Source: Aeromonas tecta
GTDB lineage: Bacteria; Pseudomonadota; Gammaproteobacteria; Enterobacterales; Aeromonadaceae
Direction of reading: 5' to 3'
Assembly (NCBI RefSeq): GCF_000820185.1
Contig: NZ_CDCA01000028.1
Location: 310,001 to 374,000 of the forward strand
DNA length: 64,000 nt
Under the pieces are notes generated by a model that was not told the DNA's origin, did not search any database, and worked only from the letters and a program-made list of their open reading frames with translations. Below are positions 1 to 10,294 of this stretch, one piece after another; the stretch's first letter is position 1; every line of letters starts with the position of its first letter. The position numbers were made by a program, and so were the translations under genes.

Positions 1-1
1 C

Positions 2-55
2 GAAGAGGCCGATCACGGTTTCAGGAACTCAACCGATGCGAATTCTGGTCAGTAA
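2..55 (+). CDS. truD: TruD C-terminal tail (partial, inferred)
   Basis: An open frame enters from the left edge and stops at a TAA that overlaps the first 20 bases of surE in another frame. In E. coli and relatives the tRNA pseudouridine-13 synthase gene truD lies directly upstream of surE with a short overlap, which is the only reason for the name. Just 17 residues are visible and they carry no diagnostic motif, so the identity rests on context. If right, truD and surE are translationally coupled. Confidence 0.35.
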   Translation, partial: EEADHGFRNSTDANSGQ

Positions 56-797
56 TGACGATGGAGTACACGCCGAGGGCATTCGTGCCCTCAGCAAGGC
101 GCTGACAGCCTGTGGCGAAGTCATTGTGGTGGCGCCGGATCGCAACCGCAGTGGCGCGAGTCACTCTCTGACGCTGGAAATGCCGTTGCGGGTCACCCGT
201 CTCAGCGATGCCGGCTTTCATGGCATCAAGAGCTATGCGGTCAAGGGCACGCCGACGGACTGCGTGCACCTGGCGGTCAACGAGCTGGTACGCCCGGAAC
301 CCGACATGGTGGTGGCCGGTATCAACCACGGCGCCAACCTGGGGGATGACGTCATCTACTCGGGCACGGTCGCGGCCGCGACCGAGGGACGCCACCTCGG
401 CTTCCCGTCGCTCGCCATCTCGCTGGTGGGCAAGACCCACTTCACCACGGCGGCTCACTATGCCGCCTTGCTGGTACGAGGCCTGATGCAGCACCCACTG
501 CCTGCCGACCAGATCCTCAACGTGAACGTACCCGACTTGCCCCTTGAGCAGATTAAGGGCATCAGGGTGACCCGGCTTGGCAATCGTCATCGCGCCGAGT
601 CGGTGATCCGCGCCGAGGACCCTCGTGGTCAGACTATCTACTGGATTGGCCCTCCCGGCAGCCAGCAGGATGCGGGGGAGGGCACGGATTTTGCGGCCAT
701 CGAACAGGGCTACGTCTCCATTACCCCATTGACCATCGACATGACTGCCTACAGCAGTCTGGCGGGTCTGGGAGCCTGGTTAGATCTGCAGGGATGA
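36..797 (+). CDS. surE: 5'/3'-nucleotidase SurE
   Basis: Survival protein SurE, a metal-dependent phosphatase acting on nucleoside monophosphates (and exopolyphosphate in E. coli) in stationary phase. The N-terminal signature [14 protein letters not shown] carries the paired Asp residues that bind the divalent metal, and the [19 protein letters not shown] segment is the conserved active-site region of the family. At 253 residues it has the usual length. It starts within the end of the upstream frame, and pcm follows after 4 bases, so surE-pcm form one translation unit as in E. coli. The downstream order (pcm, membrane protein, nlpD, rpoS) is the classic stationary-phase cluster. Confidence 0.97.
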   Translation: MRILVSNDDGVHAEGIRALSKALTACGEVIVVAPDRNRSGASHSLTLEMPLRVTRLSDAGFHGIKSYAVKGTPTDCVHLAVNELVRPEPDMVVAGINHGANLGDDVIYSGTVAAATEGRHLGFPSLAISLVGKTHFTTAAHYAALLVRGLMQHPLPADQILNVNVPDLPLEQIKGIRVTRLGNRHRAESVIRAEDPRGQTIYWIGPPGSQQDAGEGTDFAAIEQGYVSITPLTIDMTAYSSLAGLGAWLDLQG

Positions 798-801
798 AGG
801 T

Positions 802-1419
802 GTGATCGTACAGCGCCTTTTGAACCAGCTGATTAGTCAGGACATTCGTGATTTCCGCGTGCTTGCGGCGATTGCGAAAGTGCCACGCCAGCTGTTTGTG
901 GACGAAGCCATGGCGCACAAGGCCTGGGACAACACCGCCTTGCCCATCGGCCACGGCCAGACCATCTCGCAGCCTTACATGGTGGCGCGGATGACCGAGC
1001 TGCTGATCCAGAATAATCCGGCCCATGTGCTGGAGATCGGCACTGGTTCCGGTTATCAGACCGCGGTGCTGGCCCATCTGGTGGAGCATGTCTACACGGT
1101 GGAGCGGATCAAGTCGCTGCAGTTCCTGGCCAGGCGCCGACTGCGTCAGCTCGACTTGCATAACGTCTCTGCTAAGCATGGCAACGGCTGGCTGGGCTGG
1201 CCCAACAAGGGACCCTTCGATGCCATTTTGGTGACGGCGGCGGCCAGCGAGATCCCCAAGGCGCTGACCGATCAGCTGGCCGAGGGCGGCCGTCTGGTGC
1301 TGCCGGTGGGTGACAGCCAGCAGACCCTGCAGCTCATCGAGCGCTCTGGCTCCCAACTGACCAGCCGGATCCTGGAGCCGGTGCGTTTTGTTCCTCTGAT
1401 CGACGGAGATGTTGAGTGA
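802..1419 (+). CDS. pcm: Protein-L-isoaspartate O-methyltransferase
   Basis: Repairs isoaspartyl residues in aged proteins by SAM-dependent methylation. The 205-residue protein begins at a GTG four bases after surE. Visible motifs are the substrate region around [17 protein letters not shown] motif [17 protein letters not shown], the following VYTVERI acidic SAM-ribose motif, and DAILVTAAA. Its stop codon overlaps the GTG of the next gene by four bases, implying coupled translation. Length and motif order match E. coli Pcm (208 residues). Confidence 0.96.
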   Translation: MIVQRLLNQLISQDIRDFRVLAAIAKVPRQLFVDEAMAHKAWDNTALPIGHGQTISQPYMVARMTELLIQNNPAHVLEIGTGSGYQTAVLAHLVEHVYTVERIKSLQFLARRRLRQLDLHNVSAKHGNGWLGWPNKGPFDAILVTAAASEIPKALTDQLAEGGRLVLPVGDSQQTLQLIERSGSQLTSRILEPVRFVPLIDGDVE

Positions 1420-1997
1420 AGCTGTTTTCCCGCCTCTATTCACTGGTGATGCAATGGGCTCGCCATAAATACGCCCCTTATTATCTGGCGATCACCGCCT
1501 TCATCGAATCGGTGTTCTGGCCTATTCCGGTGGATGTGATGCTGGCCCCCATGGCGCTGGGCAAACCCCAGCGCGCCTGGCACTACGCCGGTGTGGCGAC
1601 CCTGTTCTCGGTGCTGGGAGCCGTCTTTGGCTATCTGCTGGGTTACACCCTCTGGGATCCCGTGGTGCAACCGCTGGTGGTGTCGGTCGGTTATGAAGAC
1701 AAGATAGTGCTGGCCGAGCAGTGGTTTGAACAATGGGGCATCTGGGTTATTTTCATTGCCAGTTTCACGCCGATCCCCTACAAGGTGTTTACCGTCACGG
1801 CGGGCTTGCTCCACATGGCACTGTTGCCCTTCATCCTGACCTCGTTGATCGGTCGTGGCATGCGCTTCTTCCTGGTCGCAGGCTTGATGCGCTGGGGCGG
1901 CGAAAAGATGGAGCGCCGGCTGATGCACTATGTGGATGTGCTGGGCTGGCTCTGTATTGGTTTGGCCATTGCGGCCTATTTCTGGTTTAGTCGTTAA
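1416..1997 (+). CDS. YqaA-type (DedA/SNARE-associated) membrane protein
   Basis: A 193-residue integral membrane protein of the YqaA group within the SNARE-associated/DedA superfamily. The family hallmark is the stretch [18 protein letters not shown], whose Pro residues between helices resemble the DedA re-entrant loop. Four to five hydrophobic helices are visible, including an early one at about residues 20-45 and a last one at about 170-190. It starts at GTG overlapping the pcm stop, so it belongs to the surE-pcm transcription unit. Related DedA proteins are implicated in undecaprenyl phosphate or lipid flipping; that role here is only inferred. Confidence 0.85.
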   Translation: MKLFSRLYSLVMQWARHKYAPYYLAITAFIESVFWPIPVDVMLAPMALGKPQRAWHYAGVATLFSVLGAVFGYLLGYTLWDPVVQPLVVSVGYEDKIVLAEQWFEQWGIWVIFIASFTPIPYKVFTVTAGLLHMALLPFILTSLIGRGMRFFLVAGLMRWGGEKMERRLMHYVDVLGWLCIGLAIAAYFWFSR

Positions 1998-2006
1998 GGA
2001 TCCACT

Positions 2007-3062
2007 ATGCGTTCGCGTGTTTGGCAAGGAAGTAGTGTCGTCGTGTTGTCATGGCTGCTGCTTGCCTGTTCTTCCAGCAAGACTGCTGCTCCTGTACAGA
2101 GTCTGGGCAACGATCCCGTTGCCTCGACCATTCCGGCTCGTCAAGGCATGACCAAACCGGTCATTGCGGGTGGTGGTTACACTGTGGTGAAAGGGGATAC
2201 CCTCTACTCCATCGCCTTCCGATCGGGCATGGATGTCGCATCCTTGGTCAGCCTCAATGGCATATCCCCCCCCTATAACATCTATCCGGGCCAACAGCTT
2301 CGGCTGGATGGCTCGTCGTCTGGCGTCGTAGCCAGTACGAGTAGCACCGTGAGTCGCGGCAGTGGCACCTATGAGGTGCGCCGTGGTGACACCCTGAGCA
2401 GCATCGGTCGCCAGTTCAATGTATCGAACCAGACGCTGGCCCAGCGTAACAATCTACAGGCACCTTATGGTCTGCATGTCGGCCAGGTACTCAGTGTGCC
2501 GTCGTCAGGCGCGACGGGCGGTGGTCAGGTAGTGGCGGCGACGGCGATTGCGAGCAACTCGGGTCCCAAGCCTATGGCCACCGCACCAGCAGGTACGACC
2601 ACCCCATTCATCGCACAAAAAAGCATTGCTCCGGCATCTTCAACAGCATACGCTCAGGTCAAAGAACAAAAAAGCAGCAACTCCCAGTCGAAACTCTCAT
2701 GGCACTGGCCGACACAAGGCCGGATCGTCGAAGGCTTCTCCGTTGCAGAACAAGGCAACAAGGGCATCGACATCTCGGGGCAGAAGGGGCAACCCATCTA
2801 CGCCGCGAGTGGCGGCAAGGTGGTCTATGCGGGTAGCGCACTGCGGGGTTATGGCAAGCTGATTATTCTCAAGCACGACGATGACTATCTCTCGGCCTAT
2901 GCCCATAACGACGAGTTACGGGTGAAGGAAGGGGACTCCGTCAAAGGAGGCACGGTTATCGCGAATATGGGTAGCACGGACGCACCGGATGTGCGCTTGC
3001 ACTTCGAAATCCGGTACAGAGGCAAGTCGATAAATCCGATGAGCTATTTGCCAAAGCGTTAA
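2007..3062 (+). CDS. nlpD: Murein hydrolase activator NlpD (LysM, degenerate M23 lipoprotein)
   Basis: Outer-membrane lipoprotein that activates the amidase AmiC during septal peptidoglycan splitting. The signal peptide ends in lipobox LLAC with Cys21 as the lipidation site. Two LysM domains follow (about residues 57-100 and 122-165, each with a GDTL core), then a low-complexity linker, then a C-terminal LytM/M23 domain (about 228-351). The zinc ligands of active M23 enzymes are lost: NKGIDI replaces HxGxD and RLHFE replaces HxH, as in E. coli NlpD, so it should regulate rather than cleave. rpoS follows after 46 bases; in E. coli the main rpoS promoter lies inside nlpD. Confidence 0.96.
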   Translation: MRSRVWQGSSVVVLSWLLLACSSSKTAAPVQSLGNDPVASTIPARQGMTKPVIAGGGYTVVKGDTLYSIAFRSGMDVASLVSLNGISPPYNIYPGQQLRLDGSSSGVVASTSSTVSRGSGTYEVRRGDTLSSIGRQFNVSNQTLAQRNNLQAPYGLHVGQVLSVPSSGATGGGQVVAATAIASNSGPKPMATAPAGTTTPFIAQKSIAPASSTAYAQVKEQKSSNSQSKLSWHWPTQGRIVEGFSVAEQGNKGIDISGQKGQPIYAASGGKVVYAGSALRGYGKLIILKHDDDYLSAYAHNDELRVKEGDSVKGGTVIANMGSTDAPDVRLHFEIRYRGKSINPMSYLPKR

Positions 3063-3108
3063 CCCAGAGAGCTAGGTCTTACTCTGGTTCAGGTCAGGGA
3101 GACATATC

Positions 3109-4092
3109 ATGAGCCAAGAACAACTGGTTATGCAGGATGCAGAGTTAGAGTTCGACGAAGAGCTGGAGTCTCAAGAGGAAGAAGAGGTTCAGGAGGTTGC
3201 CGCCGAGGCTGAGGAGACTATCTCCGACGAGCTCATGGTGCCCGAACTGAACAAGGTGATGGATGCCACCCAGCTCTATCTGGGGGAGATTGGATTCTCC
3301 CCCTTGCTCACGGCCGAAGAGGAAGTCTACTACGCCCGTCGTGCCTTGCGCGGTGATAAAGCGGCCCGCAAGCGCATGATCGAATCCAACCTGCGGCTGG
3401 TGGTCAAGATAGCCCGGCGCTACAACAACCGCGGCCTGGTGCTGCTGGATCTCATCGAAGAGGGCAACCTCGGTCTTATCCGCGCGGTCGAAAAATTCGA
3501 CCCCGAGCGCGGCTTCCGTTTCTCCACCTATGCCACCTGGTGGATCCGCCAGACCATAGAGCGGGCCATCATGAACCAGACCCGCACCATTCGCCTGCCC
3601 ATCCACGTGGTGAAGGAACTCAACGTCTACCTGCGTACCGCCCGCGAGCTCTCTCATCGCCTCGATCATGAGCCGACTGCAGAGGACATCGCCTTCGCGC
3701 TGGATCGCTCGGTCGATGACGTGAACCGCATGCTCAAGCTCAACGAGAAGATCACCTCGGTGGATACCCCCATCGGCGGCGATCGGGACAAGGCGCTGCT
3801 GGACGTGCTCTCCGATGAGCGTGGCATGGGGCCCGAGCTGGAGTCCCAGGACGATGATATGCGTGCCAGCATAGTGCACTGGCTGGAGGAGCTGAATCCC
3901 AAGCAGCGTGAGGTGCTGGCCCGTCGTTTTGGCTTGCTCGGCTACGAGCCTGCCACCCTAGAAGACGTGGGCGCCGAGATTGGGCTGACCCGGGAGCGGG
4001 TACGTCAGATCCAAGTCGAGGGACTGCGTCGCCTGCGGGAGATCCTGATGGGGCAAGGGCTATCTATAGAGGCATTGTTCCGTACCAACTAG
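3109..4092 (+). CDS. rpoS: RNA polymerase sigma factor RpoS (sigma-38)
   Basis: Stationary-phase/general stress sigma factor, 327 residues against 330 in E. coli. After a variable acidic N terminus the core starts with [11 protein letters not shown] (region 1.2), followed by the region 2 block [15 protein letters not shown]...[19 protein letters not shown] and [17 protein letters not shown] (regions 2.3-2.4, -10 recognition), region 3, and the region 4 helix-turn-helix [22 protein letters not shown] good ribosome-binding site (GGGAG) precedes the ATG. A strong hairpin terminator follows and is shared with convergent tsaD. Confidence 0.98.
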   Translation: MSQEQLVMQDAELEFDEELESQEEEEVQEVAAEAEETISDELMVPELNKVMDATQLYLGEIGFSPLLTAEEEVYYARRALRGDKAARKRMIESNLRLVVKIARRYNNRGLVLLDLIEEGNLGLIRAVEKFDPERGFRFSTYATWWIRQTIERAIMNQTRTIRLPIHVVKELNVYLRTARELSHRLDHEPTAEDIAFALDRSVDDVNRMLKLNEKITSVDTPIGGDRDKALLDVLSDERGMGPELESQDDDMRASIVHWLEELNPKQREVLARRFGLLGYEPATLEDVGAEIGLTRERVRQIQVEGLRRLREILMGQGLSIEALFRTN

Positions 4093-4112
4093 ACAATGCA
4101 GTCAGAAACAAC

Positions 4113-4138
4113 AAAAAGGGGCCATAGGCCCCTTTTTT
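4113..4138. terminator. Bidirectional terminator between rpoS and tsaD
   Basis: A run of A, an 8-bp GC-rich arm GGGGCC(…)GGCCCC with an ATA loop, then a run of T. Symmetric, so it can stop transcription from both rpoS and the convergent tsaD. Confidence 0.9.
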
Positions 4139-4160
4139 ATACTGTGATGGATCCTGTGGA

Positions 4161-5174
4161 TCACACCGGATCCAGGGTGTCCAACGGCCAACGTGGCACC
4201 GCCTTGATGATCAGCGGTTCAAACACGCCAGCCTTGAGGCGCTGCATGCCTGCGTAGGCGATCATGGCACCGTTGTCGGTGCAATATTCGGTGCGCGGAT
4301 AGAAGACTTCCCCCTTGAGGCTCTCCATCAACTCGGCCAGCTGGGCTCGCAGGTGACGGTTGGCGCTGACGCCACCGGCCACGACCAGGCGCTTGAGGCC
4401 GGTCTCCTTCAAGGCGCGGCGGCACTTGATGGCCAGGGTGTCGACCACGGCGTCTTCGAAGGCGCGGGCGATGTCGGCGCGGGTCTGCTCATCGCTGTCA
4501 TTGGCCGCAATGGTGTTGGCGGCAAAGGTCTTGAGGCCGGAGAAGCTCATGTCGAGGCCGGGTCTGTCGGTCATGGGACGCGGGAAGACGAAGCGTCCCG
4601 TGGTGCCCTTCTCCGCAAGGCGCGAGAGCAGGGGGCCGCCTGGATAGTCCAGCCCCATCAGCTTGGCGGTCTTGTCGAAGGCCTCACCGGCGGCATCATC
4701 GATGGATTCCCCCAGTAGCTGGTAGCTGCCGATGCCATCGACCCGCACCAGCATGGAGTGTCCACCGGAGACCAGCAGCGCCACGAAGGGAAATTCGGGG
4801 GCCCGCTCTTCCAGCATGGGGGCCAGCAGATGACCCTCCATGTGGTGCACGGCGATGGCGGGTTTGTTCCAGGCCATGGCCAGCGATCGGCCTATGGTCG
4901 CACCGACCAGAATGGCGCCAACCAGACCCGGCCCAGCGGTGTAGGCGATGCCGTCGATGTCATCTTTACCCAGTCCCGCCTCTTGCAATGCGGCCTGGAT
5001 CAAGGGGATCGTCTTGCGGACATGATCCCGGCTGGCAAGCTCGGGGACGACGCCGCCGTAGTCCGCATGCAGCTTGACCTGGCTGTATAACTGATGGGAA
5101 AGGATCCCTTTTTGATCATCGAAGATCGCGATCCCGGTTTCGTCACAGGATGTCTCTATGCCCAATACACGCAT
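4161..5174 (-). CDS. tsaD: tRNA N6-threonylcarbamoyladenosine transferase TsaD
   Basis: Catalytic subunit for t6A37 formation in ANN-decoding tRNAs, working with TsaB, TsaC and TsaE. The 337-residue protein opens with [20 protein letters not shown], the ASKHA phosphate loop, and holds the metal-binding HHMEGH motif near residue 110 and the late [10 protein letters not shown] motif whose Asp completes the iron site. Length equals E. coli TsaD (337). It is divergent from rpsU, the arrangement found in E. coli. Confidence 0.98.
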   Translation of the reverse strand: MRVLGIETSCDETGIAIFDDQKGILSHQLYSQVKLHADYGGVVPELASRDHVRKTIPLIQAALQEAGLGKDDIDGIAYTAGPGLVGAILVGATIGRSLAMAWNKPAIAVHHMEGHLLAPMLEERAPEFPFVALLVSGGHSMLVRVDGIGSYQLLGESIDDAAGEAFDKTAKLMGLDYPGGPLLSRLAEKGTTGRFVFPRPMTDRPGLDMSFSGLKTFAANTIAANDSDEQTRADIARAFEDAVVDTLAIKCRRALKETGLKRLVVAGGVSANRHLRAQLAELMESLKGEVFYPRTEYCTDNGAMIAYAGMQRLKAGVFEPLIIKAVPRWPLDTLDPV

Positions 5175-5253
5175 TGCTAAAAAATTTCACTGCTAAAATG
5201 AGACGGCTATGGTAACCTTCGCGGGTTTTTTAAACCAGAGCGATCTCTACGGG

Positions 5254-5283
5254 TTTACTTTCATTCCCTGTCCAGAGTATAAT
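5254..5283 (+). promoter_or_regulatory. Probable sigma-70 promoter of rpsU
   Basis: A perfect TATAAT (5278-5283) lies about 70 bases before the rpsU start, with TTTACT 18 bases upstream as a weak -35 box. The spacing and position fit the promoter of the macromolecular synthesis operon. Inferred from motif matching only. Confidence 0.55.
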
Positions 5284-5341
5284 TTCGCACCATTTTAAGA
5301 CATGCTGATCGACTGATGGTCAGCTAACAATATATCACTGA

Positions 5342-5569
<228 letters not shown>

Positions 5570-5583
5570 TCGGGGATAATGCC

Positions 5584-6027
5584 GTGTCTCTGAAGGATCA
5601 ACTCAAGGATCAACAAAAACTCGCCATGCTTGCCAGAGATAAGGCTCGCTTGGGGACGATCCGTTTGTTGATGGCAGAAATCAAGCAACGTGAAGTTGAT
5701 TCCCGTATCGAGCTCAATGATGAGGATATCCTCGCTGTCGTGACCAAGATGGTCAAACAGCGCCGCGATTCCATCAGCCAATTTGAAGCTGCCGGTCGTC
5801 AGGATCTTGCCGACAAAGAGTCTGCCGAGATCTTGGTGCTGCAGGAATTCCTGCCGCAACAGCTGACCGCAGACGAAATTGCCGCGTTGATCGAGCAAGC
5901 CATCACTGAAAGTGGTGCTGCCGTCATGGCTGATATGGGCAAGGTCATGGCTGTCTTGAAGCCGAAAATTCAGGGGCGTGCCGATGTCGGCGCCGTCAGT
6001 GCTCAGGTGAAAACCCGCTTGGCGTAA
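5584..6027 (+). CDS. yqeY: GatB/YqeY domain protein
   Basis: A 147-residue YqeY-family protein, related to the tRNA-binding tail domain of GatB. Recognisable features are the N-terminal helix SLKDQLKDQQKLAMLARDK, the DDEDILAVVTKMVKQRRDS-like central region and the terminal GADVGAVSAQVK motif seen in GatB/YqeY proteins. It starts at GTG 14 bases after rpsU. E. coli lacks a gene at this place between rpsU and dnaG, but many other gammaproteobacteria have it. Biochemical role unknown; a tRNA-related function is presumed from the domain. Confidence 0.9.
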   Translation: MSLKDQLKDQQKLAMLARDKARLGTIRLLMAEIKQREVDSRIELNDEDILAVVTKMVKQRRDSISQFEAAGRQDLADKESAEILVLQEFLPQQLTADEIAALIEQAITESGAAVMADMGKVMAVLKPKIQGRADVGAVSAQVKTRLA

Positions 6028-6054
6028 CAGGCATTTCTCTTGTTAGTCGAAAGA

Positions 6055-6093
6055 AGCCGTGCTTCCCTGTGAATGCGCGGCTTTTTTATTTTT
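6055..6093 (+). terminator. Intra-operon terminator/attenuator before dnaG
   Basis: An 8-bp stem AGCCGTGC/GCGCGGCT with one G-U pair and a 12-base loop, followed by TTTTTTATTTTT. It stands between yqeY and dnaG, as the well-known partial terminator between rpsU and dnaG does in E. coli, and likely lowers primase output relative to S21. Confidence 0.8.
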
Positions 6094-6116
6094 CAGGGTA
6101 ATGAAACAGGACGGTT

Positions 6117-7904
6117 ATGGCAGGCAGGATCCCACAATCCTTTATCGATGATCTGCTCGTACGCACCGATATCGTCGAGTTGATCGACTCGCGAGTGCGG
6201 CTGAAAAAGGCCGGTAAGAACTATCAGGCTTGCTGTCCTTTTCATAACGAAAAAAGCCCCTCTTTCACCGTCAGCCAGGAGAAGCAGTTTTATCACTGTT
6301 TCGGTTGTGGCGCCCACGGCAACGCCATCGGCTTTGTCATGGAGTACGACGGACTCGAATTTCCCGATGCCATCGAAGAGCTTGCCAGCATGCAGGGCAT
6401 GCAGGTGCCTCGTGAGCAGACGCTGGGCGGCTCAGCCAGCTCTCAGCCCGCCGTCAGCAAGGATCTCTATGAGCTGATGAACCAGATAGCCCGCTTCTAT
6501 GAGAGCACGCTCAAGAGCGCCCCTCAGGCGGTGGAATATCTGAAAGGGCGTGGTCTGACCGGAGAAGTGGTCAAGCGCTTCAATATCGGCTATGCCCCGA
6601 GTGACTGGGACCAGGTCAGGCGCCGCTTTGGCACCAGTCGGGATCATGAGCAGTTGCTCATCTCCGGCGGCATGCTGATCCCTCGCGACAGCGGTCCCGG
6701 CAGCTACGATCGCTTCCGTGATCGCATCATGTTCCCGATCCGTGACAAGCGGGGCCGGGTCATCGGCTTCGGTGGCCGGGTGCTAGGCGATGGCACACCG
6801 AAATACCTCAACTCGCCGGAAACCCCAATCTTCCACAAGGGGCGGGAGCTGTTCGGCCTCTACGAGGTGAAACAGGCGCACAAGGATCCTCGTCGGATCC
6901 TGGTGGTGGAGGGCTACATGGACGTGGTGGCGCTCGGGCAGTACGACATCGACTATGCCGTGGCCGCACTGGGGACGGCGACGACCAGCGACCATATCCA
7001 TACCCTGTTTCGCACTACGGCCGAGGTGGTTTGCTGCTACGACGGCGACAAGGCGGGTCGCGAGGCGGCCTGGCGGGCATTGGATAACGCGCTCTCCCAT
7101 CTGCAGGATGGGCGCGAACTCAAGTTCGTGTTTCTGCCAGACGGTGAGGATCCGGACTCCCTGGTGCGCCAGATTGGCAAGGAGGGGTTCGAAGCCTTGC
7201 TGGACGAGGCTCAGCCCTTCGCCGACTTTATGTTCGAGCGTCTGGGACGGGATGCGGCGCTCTCCGGTGAGGCTGGCAAGTTCGAGGTTGCCAACAAAGC
7301 TGCCGAACTGATCCGTCGGGTACCGGAAGGTTTCACCCGCGAAGGGCTGATTACCCGCCTCTCCAGCATGATGCGTTGGGGGGAGAACAAGCAGCGCATC
7401 GCCGAGTTGTTTGCCCGCAACAGCCAGCCCAAGGGGGAGCTGAACAAACCCAAGGCGGTCAAGTTGACGCCGCTGCGCCGTGCGCTGGCACTGATGATCC
7501 AGTACCCGGCGGTGACCGCCGAGCTACCGGCCATGCCGGAGCTTGCCGGGCTGCGGATGCAGGGCATCCAGTTCCTGCTGCAACTGCATCAGCAGATCCT
7601 GTCTCAACCAGGCATTACCACCGGCATCCTGCTGGAGCACTGGCGTGGTACCAAAGAGGGGGAGATCCTGGCCCAGCTGGCGATGCACGATCTGTTTGAA
7701 GAGATCAGACTCGACCAAGAGCCGGATATTCTGGGTGAACTGCAGGATACCTTCGTCGGTTTCATCAACCAGTTTTTGAAGCAACGGATCGAAGAGTTGC
7801 AGGCCAAGGTGGCTCAGGAAGGGCTAAGCTCTGAGGAGACGCGGGAGCTGATGATGTTGATCAGAGAGGTGCAGATTGAGAAAAGAAATGAGAGTGGGGC
7901 TTGA
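6117..7904 (+). CDS. dnaG: DNA primase
   Basis: Synthesises RNA primers at the replication fork in partnership with DnaB helicase. Domains in order: N-terminal CHC2 zinc domain (C40, H43, then C61 and C64 in the YHCFGCGAHGNA segment), the catalytic core with TOPRIM motifs VVEGYMDVVAL and YDGDKAGREAAWRA, and the C-terminal helicase-binding domain (from about residue 440). At 595 residues it is slightly longer than E. coli DnaG (581). The weak ribosome-binding context (CAGGACGGTT ATG) agrees with low expression. Confidence 0.98.
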   Translation: MAGRIPQSFIDDLLVRTDIVELIDSRVRLKKAGKNYQACCPFHNEKSPSFTVSQEKQFYHCFGCGAHGNAIGFVMEYDGLEFPDAIEELASMQGMQVPREQTLGGSASSQPAVSKDLYELMNQIARFYESTLKSAPQAVEYLKGRGLTGEVVKRFNIGYAPSDWDQVRRRFGTSRDHEQLLISGGMLIPRDSGPGSYDRFRDRIMFPIRDKRGRVIGFGGRVLGDGTPKYLNSPETPIFHKGRELFGLYEVKQAHKDPRRILVVEGYMDVVALGQYDIDYAVAALGTATTSDHIHTLFRTTAEVVCCYDGDKAGREAAWRALDNALSHLQDGRELKFVFLPDGEDPDSLVRQIGKEGFEALLDEAQPFADFMFERLGRDAALSGEAGKFEVANKAAELIRRVPEGFTREGLITRLSSMMRWGENKQRIAELFARNSQPKGELNKPKAVKLTPLRRALALMIQYPAVTAELPAMPELAGLRMQGIQFLLQLHQQILSQPGITTGILLEHWRGTKEGEILAQLAMHDLFEEIRLDQEPDILGELQDTFVGFINQFLKQRIEELQAKVAQEGLSSEETRELMMLIREVQIEKRNESGA

Positions 7905-8029
7905 TATTTGAGTGTTTAGTCTCAATATAAATACCGTTGCCCGAATCGACGGGATGAAAAGCAAATATTGTATAACCGCCTGGCCCCGACAATACAGCGG
8001 GCAGGGGTTTCTCATGACCGACGCCGCAA

Positions 8030-8056
8030 CCAGACATAGCATGTCTGGCGGTTTTC
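8030..8056 (+). terminator. Hairpin between dnaG and rpoD
   Basis: A perfect 8-bp inverted repeat CCAGACAT/ATGTCTGG with an AGC loop, followed by CGGTTTTCTATT. It can terminate part of the dnaG transcripts and leave rpoD to its own promoters. Confidence 0.65.
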
Positions 8057-8126
8057 TATTAGAATTGGCTATTTGCGCAGCAGCGCACTGTACGCGCAAC
8101 CTAGCAACACCAACCGGATGAGTTCT

Positions 8127-9980
8127 ATGGAGCAAACCCCGCAGTCTCAGCTTAAACTCCTCGTTGCCAAAGGTAAAGAACAGGGCTACCTGACCTATGC
8201 CGAGGTGAACGATCACCTCCCGCAAGACATCGTCGACTCTGACCAGATCGAAGACATCATCCAGATGATCAACGATATGGGTATCCAGGTAGTGGAAAAC
8301 GCCCCGGATGCCGATGATCTGATCATGGCCGAAGGTGGTACCGCCGATGAGGACGCTGCCGAAGCAGCGGCCCAGGCTCTGGCATCTGTTGAATCTGAGA
8401 TTGGTCGCACGACCGATCCCGTCCGCATGTACATGCGGGAAATGGGTACCGTCGAACTGCTGACCCGTGAAGGCGAAATCGACATCGCCAAGCGGATCGA
8501 AGACGGTATCAACCAGGTACAAAGCTCCGTTGCCGAGTACCCTGAAGCCATCACTTACCTGCTCGAACAGTACGACAAGTACGAAGCCGAGCAGCTGCGT
8601 CTGTCTGACATCATCTCCGGCTTTATCGATCCGAACGAAGCGGATGACGTGGCACCGACTGCTACCCATATCGGCTCTGAGCTCAGCGAAGACGATCTGG
8701 CTGACGAAGACGAAGAAGACGAAGACGAAGACGGGGATGGCGACGACGCCGAAGACGAAGGGGACGGTGGTCCGGATCCTGAAGTCGCTCGTGAGAAGTT
8801 CGGCGAACTGCGTGCCCAGTACGAAGTCACCCGTCTCTCCATTCAGAAGAATGGCCGTGCCCACGACGATACCCAGGCCGCTATTGCCCAGCTGGCCGAT
8901 GTGTTCCGTCAATTCCGCCTGATGCCCAAGCAGTTCGATCGCCTGGTCAACAACATGCGCGAAATGATGGAGCGGGTCCGCGTGCAGGAACGCATCATCA
9001 TGAAACTCTGCGTTGAGCAGGCCAAGATGCCGAAGAAAACCTTCGTCGCGGCCTTCACCAACAACGAGTGCGAAACTGCCTGGTTTGAATACCAGAAGCA
9101 GGCCGGCAAGGCGTGGTCTCCTCGTCTGCTGGAGATGGACGAAGACGTGCTGCGTGCCATCGGCAAGTTGCAGCAGATTGAAGAGGAAACCGGCCTCTCC
9201 ATCGCCCAGATCAAGGACATCAACCGTCGCATGAGCATCGGTGAGGCCAAGGCCCGCCGTGCAAAGAAAGAGATGGTCGAAGCGAACTTGCGTCTGGTTA
9301 TCTCCATCGCCAAGAAATACACCAACCGTGGTCTGCAATTCCTAGATCTGATCCAGGAGGGCAACATCGGTCTGATGAAGGCGGTGGACAAGTTTGAATA
9401 CCGTCGTGGCTACAAGTTCTCGACCTATGCCACCTGGTGGATCCGTCAGGCCATTACCCGCTCCATCGCGGATCAGGCCCGTACCATCCGTATCCCGGTG
9501 CACATGATCGAAACCATCAACAAGCTCAACCGTATCTCCCGTCAGATGCTGCAGGAGATGGGTCGTGAACCGAACCCGGAAGAGCTGGCGATGCGCATGG
9601 GCATGCCGGAAGACAAGATCCGCAAGGTATTGAAGATCGCCAAAGAGCCCATCTCCATGGAGACGCCAATCGGTGATGATGAAGATTCCCACTTGGGCGA
9701 CTTCATCGAAGATACCACCCTGGCCCTGCCGGCGGATGCGGCGACCAGTGAGAGCCTGCGCAACGCGACCCGCGAAGTGCTGGCTGGCCTGACTGCCCGT
9801 GAAGCCAAGGTGCTGCGGATGCGTTTCGGTATCGACATGAACACTGACCACACCCTCGAGGAAGTGGGCAAGCAGTTCGACGTGACCCGTGAGCGTATTC
9901 GTCAGATCGAAGCCAAGGCCTTGCGCAAACTGCGCCACCCGAGCCGCTCGGAAGTACTGCGCAGCTTCCTGGACGAATAG
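8127..9980 (+). CDS. rpoD: RNA polymerase sigma factor RpoD (sigma-70)
   Basis: Primary sigma factor. The start at [20 protein letters not shown] is chosen because E. coli RpoD begins with the same sequence; the frame stays open 18 codons further upstream without support. The protein has 617 residues (E. coli 613). Visible parts: region 1.1, region 1.2 ([20 protein letters not shown]), the acidic spacer rich in Asp/Glu inside the non-conserved region, region 2 ([20 protein letters not shown]), region 3, and region 4.2 ([20 protein letters not shown]). Last gene of the macromolecular synthesis operon. Confidence 0.99.
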   Translation: MEQTPQSQLKLLVAKGKEQGYLTYAEVNDHLPQDIVDSDQIEDIIQMINDMGIQVVENAPDADDLIMAEGGTADEDAAEAAAQALASVESEIGRTTDPVRMYMREMGTVELLTREGEIDIAKRIEDGINQVQSSVAEYPEAITYLLEQYDKYEAEQLRLSDIISGFIDPNEADDVAPTATHIGSELSEDDLADEDEEDEDEDGDGDDAEDEGDGGPDPEVAREKFGELRAQYEVTRLSIQKNGRAHDDTQAAIAQLADVFRQFRLMPKQFDRLVNNMREMMERVRVQERIIMKLCVEQAKMPKKTFVAAFTNNECETAWFEYQKQAGKAWSPRLLEMDEDVLRAIGKLQQIEEETGLSIAQIKDINRRMSIGEAKARRAKKEMVEANLRLVISIAKKYTNRGLQFLDLIQEGNIGLMKAVDKFEYRRGYKFSTYATWWIRQAITRSIADQARTIRIPVHMIETINKLNRISRQMLQEMGREPNPEELAMRMGMPEDKIRKVLKIAKEPISMETPIGDDEDSHLGDFIEDTTLALPADAATSESLRNATREVLAGLTAREAKVLRMRFGIDMNTDHTLEEVGKQFDVTRERIRQIEAKALRKLRHPSRSEVLRSFLDE

Positions 9981-10007
9981 TCCTGAAAGCAGCCAGTAAG
10001 CCTTGTC

Positions 10008-10036
10008 AAAAAGCCCCGCGATGCGGGGCTTTGTTT
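10008..10036 (+). terminator. rpoD terminator
   Basis: A-rich left flank, GCCCCGC/GCGGGGC stem with a GAT loop, then TTTGTTTT. Ends the rpsU-dnaG-rpoD operon. Confidence 0.9.
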
Positions 10037-10168
10037 TATCCGGGTTGTTGGCAGCGCGGGGATCACAGATATTGGCGGAGGCTGTACAAAATCTCGGCAA
10101 GTGGTTGATCTGCCTATGGACGAGGTATCTCCCATCCCCTATAATCCACGCCGCAAAAGCAAGATTCT

Positions 10169-10245
10169 GGCCCCTTAGCTCAGTTGGTTAGAGCAGTCGA
10201 CTCATAATCGATTGGTCGCCTGTTCAAGTCAGGCAGGGGCCACCA
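10169..10245 (+). tRNA. ileX: tRNA-Ile2 (anticodon CAT, lysidine type)
   Basis: A full cloverleaf of 77 bases with encoded CCA. Acceptor stem GGCCCCT/AGGGGCC, D arm GCTC/GAGC, anticodon stem GTCGA/TCGAT (one G-U pair) with loop CTCATAA, T arm GCCTG/CAGGC. The CAT anticodon would read as Met, but body and location match E. coli ileX, the minor isoleucine tRNA downstream of rpoD, whose wobble C is changed to lysidine by TilS so that it reads AUA. Elongator and initiator tRNA-Met are rejected because the acceptor stem does not fit. Confidence 0.93.
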
Positions 10246-10251
10246 AATTCA

Positions 10252-10282
10252 GACAAAGCCGCTCATCATGAGCGGCTTTGTC
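10252..10282. terminator. Bidirectional terminator after tRNA-Ile2
   Basis: Perfect inverted repeat with 15-base arms (GACAAAGCCGCTCAT and its complement) around a single C. T-rich ends on both sides serve the tRNA and the convergent TPR gene. Confidence 0.8.
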
Positions 10283-10294
10283 GTTTCTGGCGTT

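Noticed and set aside
5295-5320. LexA box upstream of rpsU, as in E. coli
   Set aside because: CTG and CAG triplets are present but with a 13-base rather than 10-base spacer.
7824-9338. 504-codon open frame antisense to dnaG end and rpoD
   Set aside because: It runs opposite to the highly conserved rpoD sequence and has no ribosome-binding site or family match; a shadow of GC-rich codon structure. The same applies to frames antisense to purD (15210-16406), purH (16454-18280), cysN (29158-30612), hpt/yadG (47000-48475), hrpB (57058-58935) and mrcB (59608-61314).
10203-10205. tRNA-Met from the CAT anticodon
   Set aside because: Acceptor and T arm match tRNA-Ile2 (ileX), and the location after rpoD agrees with ileX.
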